7,781 nt of DNA. Source: Candidatus Mesolinea sp. UBA5823. GTDB lineage: Bacteria > Chloroflexota > Anaerolineae > Anaerolineales > Anaerolineaceae. The position numbers were made by a program, and so were the translations under genes. This document shows, piece after piece, positions 5,086 through 7,781 of the stretch (position 1 is the stretch's first letter; every line of letters starts with the position of its first letter). The notes under the pieces are model-generated. The model was not told the origin of the DNA and did not search any database. It saw nothing but the letters and a program-made list of their open reading frames with translations. The stretch spans positions 479-8,259 of the forward strand of contig DICP01000010.1 of the NCBI GenBank assembly GCA_002417685.1, given 5' to 3'.

Positions 5086-6087
5086 ATGAAAAAACTCATT
5101 AATAAACCCGAAGATGTTGTACTTGAGGAGCTGCAAGGTATCGAGCTCGCTCACCCGGACCTCGTGAAGGTCCACTATGACCCTAACTTTATCTATCGTG
5201 CAGACGCTCCAGTGAAAGGCAAAGTCGCCATCGTTTCTGGTGGTGGCAGCGGTCATGAGCCAATGCATGGTGGATACGTGGGCAAAGGTATGTTGGATGC
5301 CGCCTGCCCAGGTGCGGTCTTTACTAGCCCAACCCCCGATCAGGTGCTCGAAGCCACCAAGACAGTTGATGGCGGCGCTGGTGTATTGCACATCGTAAAG
5401 AACTACACCGGCGATATCATGAACTTCGAGATGGCTGCTGACCTCGCTCGCGGAGAAGGCATCGAAGTTGAAGCTGTTGTGGTCAACGATGATGTCGCTG
5501 TAGAAGATAGCCTCTATACAGCAGGGCGGCGCGGCGTTGGCCTCACCGTCCTCATGGAAAAAATCGTTGGTGCTGCTGCAGAGGAAGGCCGTTCGCTCAA
5601 AGAATGCGCAGACTTGGCTCGCAAGGTGAACAGCCAAGGGCGCAGCATGGGCATGGCGTTAACTTCTTGTACAGTCCCGCACGTCGGCAAGCCGACTTTT
5701 GACCTGCCCGAAGACGAGATGGAGATCGGTATCGGCATTCACGGTGAACCTGGTAGAACCCGCATGAAGATTCAACCAGCAGATAAAATCACCGAATTGC
5801 TGCTCAAGCCAATTGTGGAAGACCTGCCCTTCAAGGCTGGCGATGAAGTTTTGCTCTTCGTCAATAGCATGGGTGGAACACCCCTCATCGAGCTCTATAT
5901 TGTTTACCGCAAGGCATTCAAGCTGCTCGAGGAAATGGGTATCAAGGTCGTCCGCAATCTGATTGGCCCATACATTACCAGTCTCGAAATGGCTGGCGCT
6001 TCGATCACTCTGCTCAAGATGGACGAGGAGCTGAAGAAGCTGTGGGATGCACCCGTGTTAACTCCAGGTATGCGCTGGGGTATTTAA
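5086..6087 (+). CDS. dhaK: Dihydroxyacetone kinase, substrate-binding subunit DhaK
   Basis: A 333-residue cytosolic subunit that binds dihydroxyacetone covalently as a hemiaminal for phosphorylation by DhaL. The catalytic residues align one position off E. coli DhaK: H57 (SGGGSGHEPM), D110 (KNYTGD) and H219 (GIGIHGEPG; the hemiaminal His). It is shorter than E. coli DhaK (356) because the loop after GEPG is trimmed, as in Gram-positive PTS-type DhaK. An in-frame ATG at 5059 would add 9 residues, but ATG 5086 is preferred: AGGAGG (5072-5077) lies 8 bases upstream and MKKLIN is the family's usual beginning. There is no fused DhaL domain, so it is not the ATP-dependent single-chain type. DhaL is the next gene but one stem-loop. 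Confidence 0.96.
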   Translation: MKKLINKPEDVVLEELQGIELAHPDLVKVHYDPNFIYRADAPVKGKVAIVSGGGSGHEPMHGGYVGKGMLDAACPGAVFTSPTPDQVLEATKTVDGGAGVLHIVKNYTGDIMNFEMAADLARGEGIEVEAVVVNDDVAVEDSLYTAGRRGVGLTVLMEKIVGAAAEEGRSLKECADLARKVNSQGRSMGMALTSCTVPHVGKPTFDLPEDEMEIGIGIHGEPGRTRMKIQPADKITELLLKPIVEDLPFKAGDEVLLFVNSMGGTPLIELYIVYRKAFKLLEEMGIKVVRNLIGPYITSLEMAGASITLLKMDEELKKLWDAPVLTPGMRWGI

Positions 6088-6096
6088 TAAACTTTC

Positions 6097-6132
6097 GGAA
6101 AGTCTGGAGATGTTAGTTTCTCCAGACTTTCC
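6097..6132 (+). repeat. Perfect 14-bp stem-loop between dhaK and dhaL
   Basis: GGAAAGTCTGGAGA (6097-6110) is the exact reverse complement of TCTCCAGACTTTCC (6119-6132), with an 8-base loop. It starts 9 bases after the dhaK stop. It is followed by CCAATGTAAC rather than T residues, so it is not an intrinsic terminator; RNA stabilisation or endonuclease processing inside the operon is more likely. The dhaL ribosome site (GAGG 6142-6145) is 9 bases beyond the stem. Confidence 0.75.
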
Positions 6133-6151
6133 CAATGTAACGAGGTTTACC

Positions 6152-6799
6152 GTGGCTATATCAAAAGAAGATGTACTGAATTGGATTAAAACTTATGCGC
6201 AAGTGATCGCCGAAAATGAAGCTTTTCTGACGGATCTTGATGCTCAAATTGGCGATGCCGATCACGGTGCCAACATGAATAGAGGCTTCAAAGCGGTTTT
6301 GACCAAACTGCCAGCTCAGGAAGATAAAGATATTAGCACAATCCTGAAGACGGTAGGCATGACGCTTCTCTCGACGGTTGGCGGCGCTGGCGGTCCACTT
6401 TACTCCACGATATTTTTAGAATTGGGTAAAACCCTTGCCGACAAGGAAGAAATCGACCTCGCCGATTGGGCAAATGCTCTTGAAGCAGCTGAAAAAGGCG
6501 TACAGAACAGAGGAAAAGCAGTCCCAGGGGATAAAACCATGGTTGATGCCCTCGAGCCGGCTGTCGCTGCTCTCAAAGAAGCTTTGGCACAAAATTTGTC
6601 TTTTGATGAAGCTCTGCAAAAATCCGCAGTAGCTGCACACGAAGGCATGTTAGCCACCATTCCTCTGGTAGCCCGCAAAGGACGCGCGAGCTACTTGGGA
6701 GAAAGAAGCGCAGGTCATCAAGATCCTGGAGCTACGTCAACCTATTTCTTAATTGATACGGCCGCAAAAACCTGGGCAAAACAAAATACACATAAATAA
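6152..6799 (+). CDS. dhaL: Dihydroxyacetone kinase, ADP-binding subunit DhaL
   Basis: A 215-residue cytosolic subunit (E. coli: 210) that holds ADP as a permanent cofactor and passes phosphate to dihydroxyacetone on DhaK; ADP is recharged by DhaM from HPr. The Mg-ADP ligands D30, D35 and D37 (in LDAQIGDADHG) have the same numbers as in E. coli. Further family blocks are GMTLLSTVGGAGGPL, KAVPGDKTMVDAL and GRASYLGERSAGHQDPGATS. The start is GTG at 6152, with GAGG 6 bases upstream and a length that matches the family. An in-frame ATG at 6110 was rejected: it lies in the hairpin and adds 14 residues with no counterpart. dhaM is not in this window. Confidence 0.95.
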   Translation: MAISKEDVLNWIKTYAQVIAENEAFLTDLDAQIGDADHGANMNRGFKAVLTKLPAQEDKDISTILKTVGMTLLSTVGGAGGPLYSTIFLELGKTLADKEEIDLADWANALEAAEKGVQNRGKAVPGDKTMVDALEPAVAALKEALAQNLSFDEALQKSAVAAHEGMLATIPLVARKGRASYLGERSAGHQDPGATSTYFLIDTAAKTWAKQNTHK

Positions 6800-6825
6800 A
6801 AATTATAAAAAGGAGAGTAAAAAAT

Positions 6826-7781
6826 ATGGCAAAATATGTTGCAGCAATCGATCAGGGTACAACCAGCACCCGTTTTATGGTTTTCAATCACAAGGGTGAA
6901 GTTGTAGGCTTCGATCAAAAAGAACACAAACAAATTTATCCGAAACCCGGTTGGGTTGAGCATGATCCATTGGAGATCTGGCAAGCCACTCAAGACGTGA
7001 TCAAAGGCGCACTTGATAAACTACGCATTGACATTAGCGACATCGCAGCTGTTGGTATCACCAATCAGCGCGAGACCACCGTCGTCTGGGAAAAGGCAAC
7101 CGGAAAACCCGTCTACAATGCTATCGTTTGGCAGGATACGCGCACTGATGCGATATGCAATCAGTTAGCGAAAGACGGCGGCCAGGATCGCTTCCGCCTG
7201 AAAGTGGGCTTACCCTTGGCAACCTACTTCTCCGGTATGAAGATCAAATGGATTTTGGATAACGTTCCTGGTGTGCGTGAAAAAGCCGAAAAAGGCGAAG
7301 TGCTCTTCGGCAATATCGATACCTGGGTCATCTGGAACCTAACTGGCGGCCCTAAGGGCGGCGTGCACGTCACCGATGTTACCAATGCTTCCCGCACCTT
7401 CATGATGAACCTGGAAACCCTTGACTGGGATCCAGAAATGCTTGAGGTTCTGGGTGTTCCGCGCGCGATGTTGCCTGATATCAAACCATCTTCAGCTGTT
7501 TATGGATATGCCAAGAACAGCGGTTTGGATGGTATTCCTGTGGCTGGTGACTTGGGCGACCAACAGGCTGCTTTGTTTGGCCAAACCTGCTATGACCCCG
7601 GCGAAGCCAAGAACACCTATGGCACTGGCTGCTTTATGCTGATGAACACTGGCACTTCTCCAATCCAATCCAAGAATGGTCTTTTGACCACCCTTGGTTA
7701 TAAGATTGGCGATCAGCCCGCGGTATACGCCTTGGAAGGCTCCATCGCGATCACTGGTGCGTTGGTGCAGTGGATGCGCGA
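6826..7781 (+). CDS. glpK: Glycerol kinase, N-terminal 318 residues (3' end outside window)
   Basis: A FGGY-family kinase that converts glycerol and ATP to sn-glycerol 3-phosphate in the cytosol; about two thirds of the usual 500 residues are present. The frame is open to the last base. Visible motifs: phosphate-binding DQGTTSTR (9-16), substrate residues R82 and E83 (TNQRETT) and Y134, and the catalytic base D245 (GDLGDQQAALFG), then KNTYGTGCFMLMNTG. The loop before D245 reads AKNSGLDGIP (229-238). It lacks the Arg236 that binds fructose 1,6-bisphosphate in E. coli and the histidine that HPr phosphorylates in Firmicutes. ATG at 6826 follows AGGAGAG (6811-6817) by 8 bases and the dhaL stop by 26. 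Confidence 0.97.
   Translation, partial: MAKYVAAIDQGTTSTRFMVFNHKGEVVGFDQKEHKQIYPKPGWVEHDPLEIWQATQDVIKGALDKLRIDISDIAAVGITNQRETTVVWEKATGKPVYNAIVWQDTRTDAICNQLAKDGGQDRFRLKVGLPLATYFSGMKIKWILDNVPGVREKAEKGEVLFGNIDTWVIWNLTGGPKGGVHVTDVTNASRTFMMNLETLDWDPEMLEVLGVPRAMLPDIKPSSAVYGYAKNSGLDGIPVAGDLGDQQAALFGQTCYDPGEAKNTYGTGCFMLMNTGTSPIQSKNGLLTTLGYKIGDQPAVYALEGSIAITGALVQWMR

Noticed and set aside
4978..5637. 219-codon open frame on the minus strand
   Set aside because: It is antisense to the end of glpF and to dhaK, and its composition is that of a shadow of dhaK codons.
6110..6151. Upstream ATG for dhaL
   Set aside because: It sits in the 14-bp hairpin with GGAG only one base away; GTG at 6152 fits family length and spacing.

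Overview
This 7.8 kb window is a glycerol-utilisation locus from a bacterium, probably an anaerobic or fermentative one. The clues are a three-part glycerol-3-phosphate dehydrogenase module (a flavoprotein with a [2Fe-2S]-type tail, a second flavoprotein, and a small four-cysteine DUF1667 protein) of the kind known from Thermotoga and clostridia, and a short dihydroxyacetone kinase DhaK (333 residues) of the PTS-dependent type. Moderate GC, strong Shine-Dalgarno sites and two GTG starts also fit a non-proteobacterial anaerobe. Chloroflexota (Anaerolineae), Thermotogota or Firmicutes are all possible; I lean to Anaerolineae by general resemblance only.

Layout. Positions 1-264 hold the 3' end of deoC (+). 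A symmetric hairpin at 298-327, A-rich on one side and T-rich on the other, terminates deoC and also the convergent leftward operon. That operon reads 3491 to 348 on the minus strand: GlpA-like dehydrogenase, then an FAD/NAD oxidoreductase, then the DUF1667 protein, with gaps of 1 and 8 bases. A rightward operon follows: glpF (4245), dhaK (5086), dhaL (6152) and glpK (6826, cut by the window end). The two operons diverge from a 753-base AT-rich intergenic region.

Pathway. GlpF admits glycerol and GlpK makes glycerol 3-phosphate. The leftward operon should oxidise that to dihydroxyacetone phosphate, passing electrons through its flavin and iron-sulfur subunits. DhaK/DhaL phosphorylate dihydroxyacetone to the same product. 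No glycerol dehydrogenase and no DhaM phosphodonor subunit are visible here.

The most unusual part is the intergenic region. Two tandem sigma70-type promoters lie inside an imperfect inverted repeat (3841-3900). The second (TTGACT, 17 bases, TATATT) fires at about 3917, and from exactly that point to about 4140 the transcript can fold into one long rod of about 48 base pairs: closing stem, asymmetric central bubble with a small hairpin, and terminal stem, then a T-rich run. The shape resembles 6S RNA, though I recognise no sequence signature of that family; a structured regulatory leader for glpF is the alternative. Two further stem-loops flank dhaK within the operon; the one between dhaK and dhaL has a perfect 14-bp stem.
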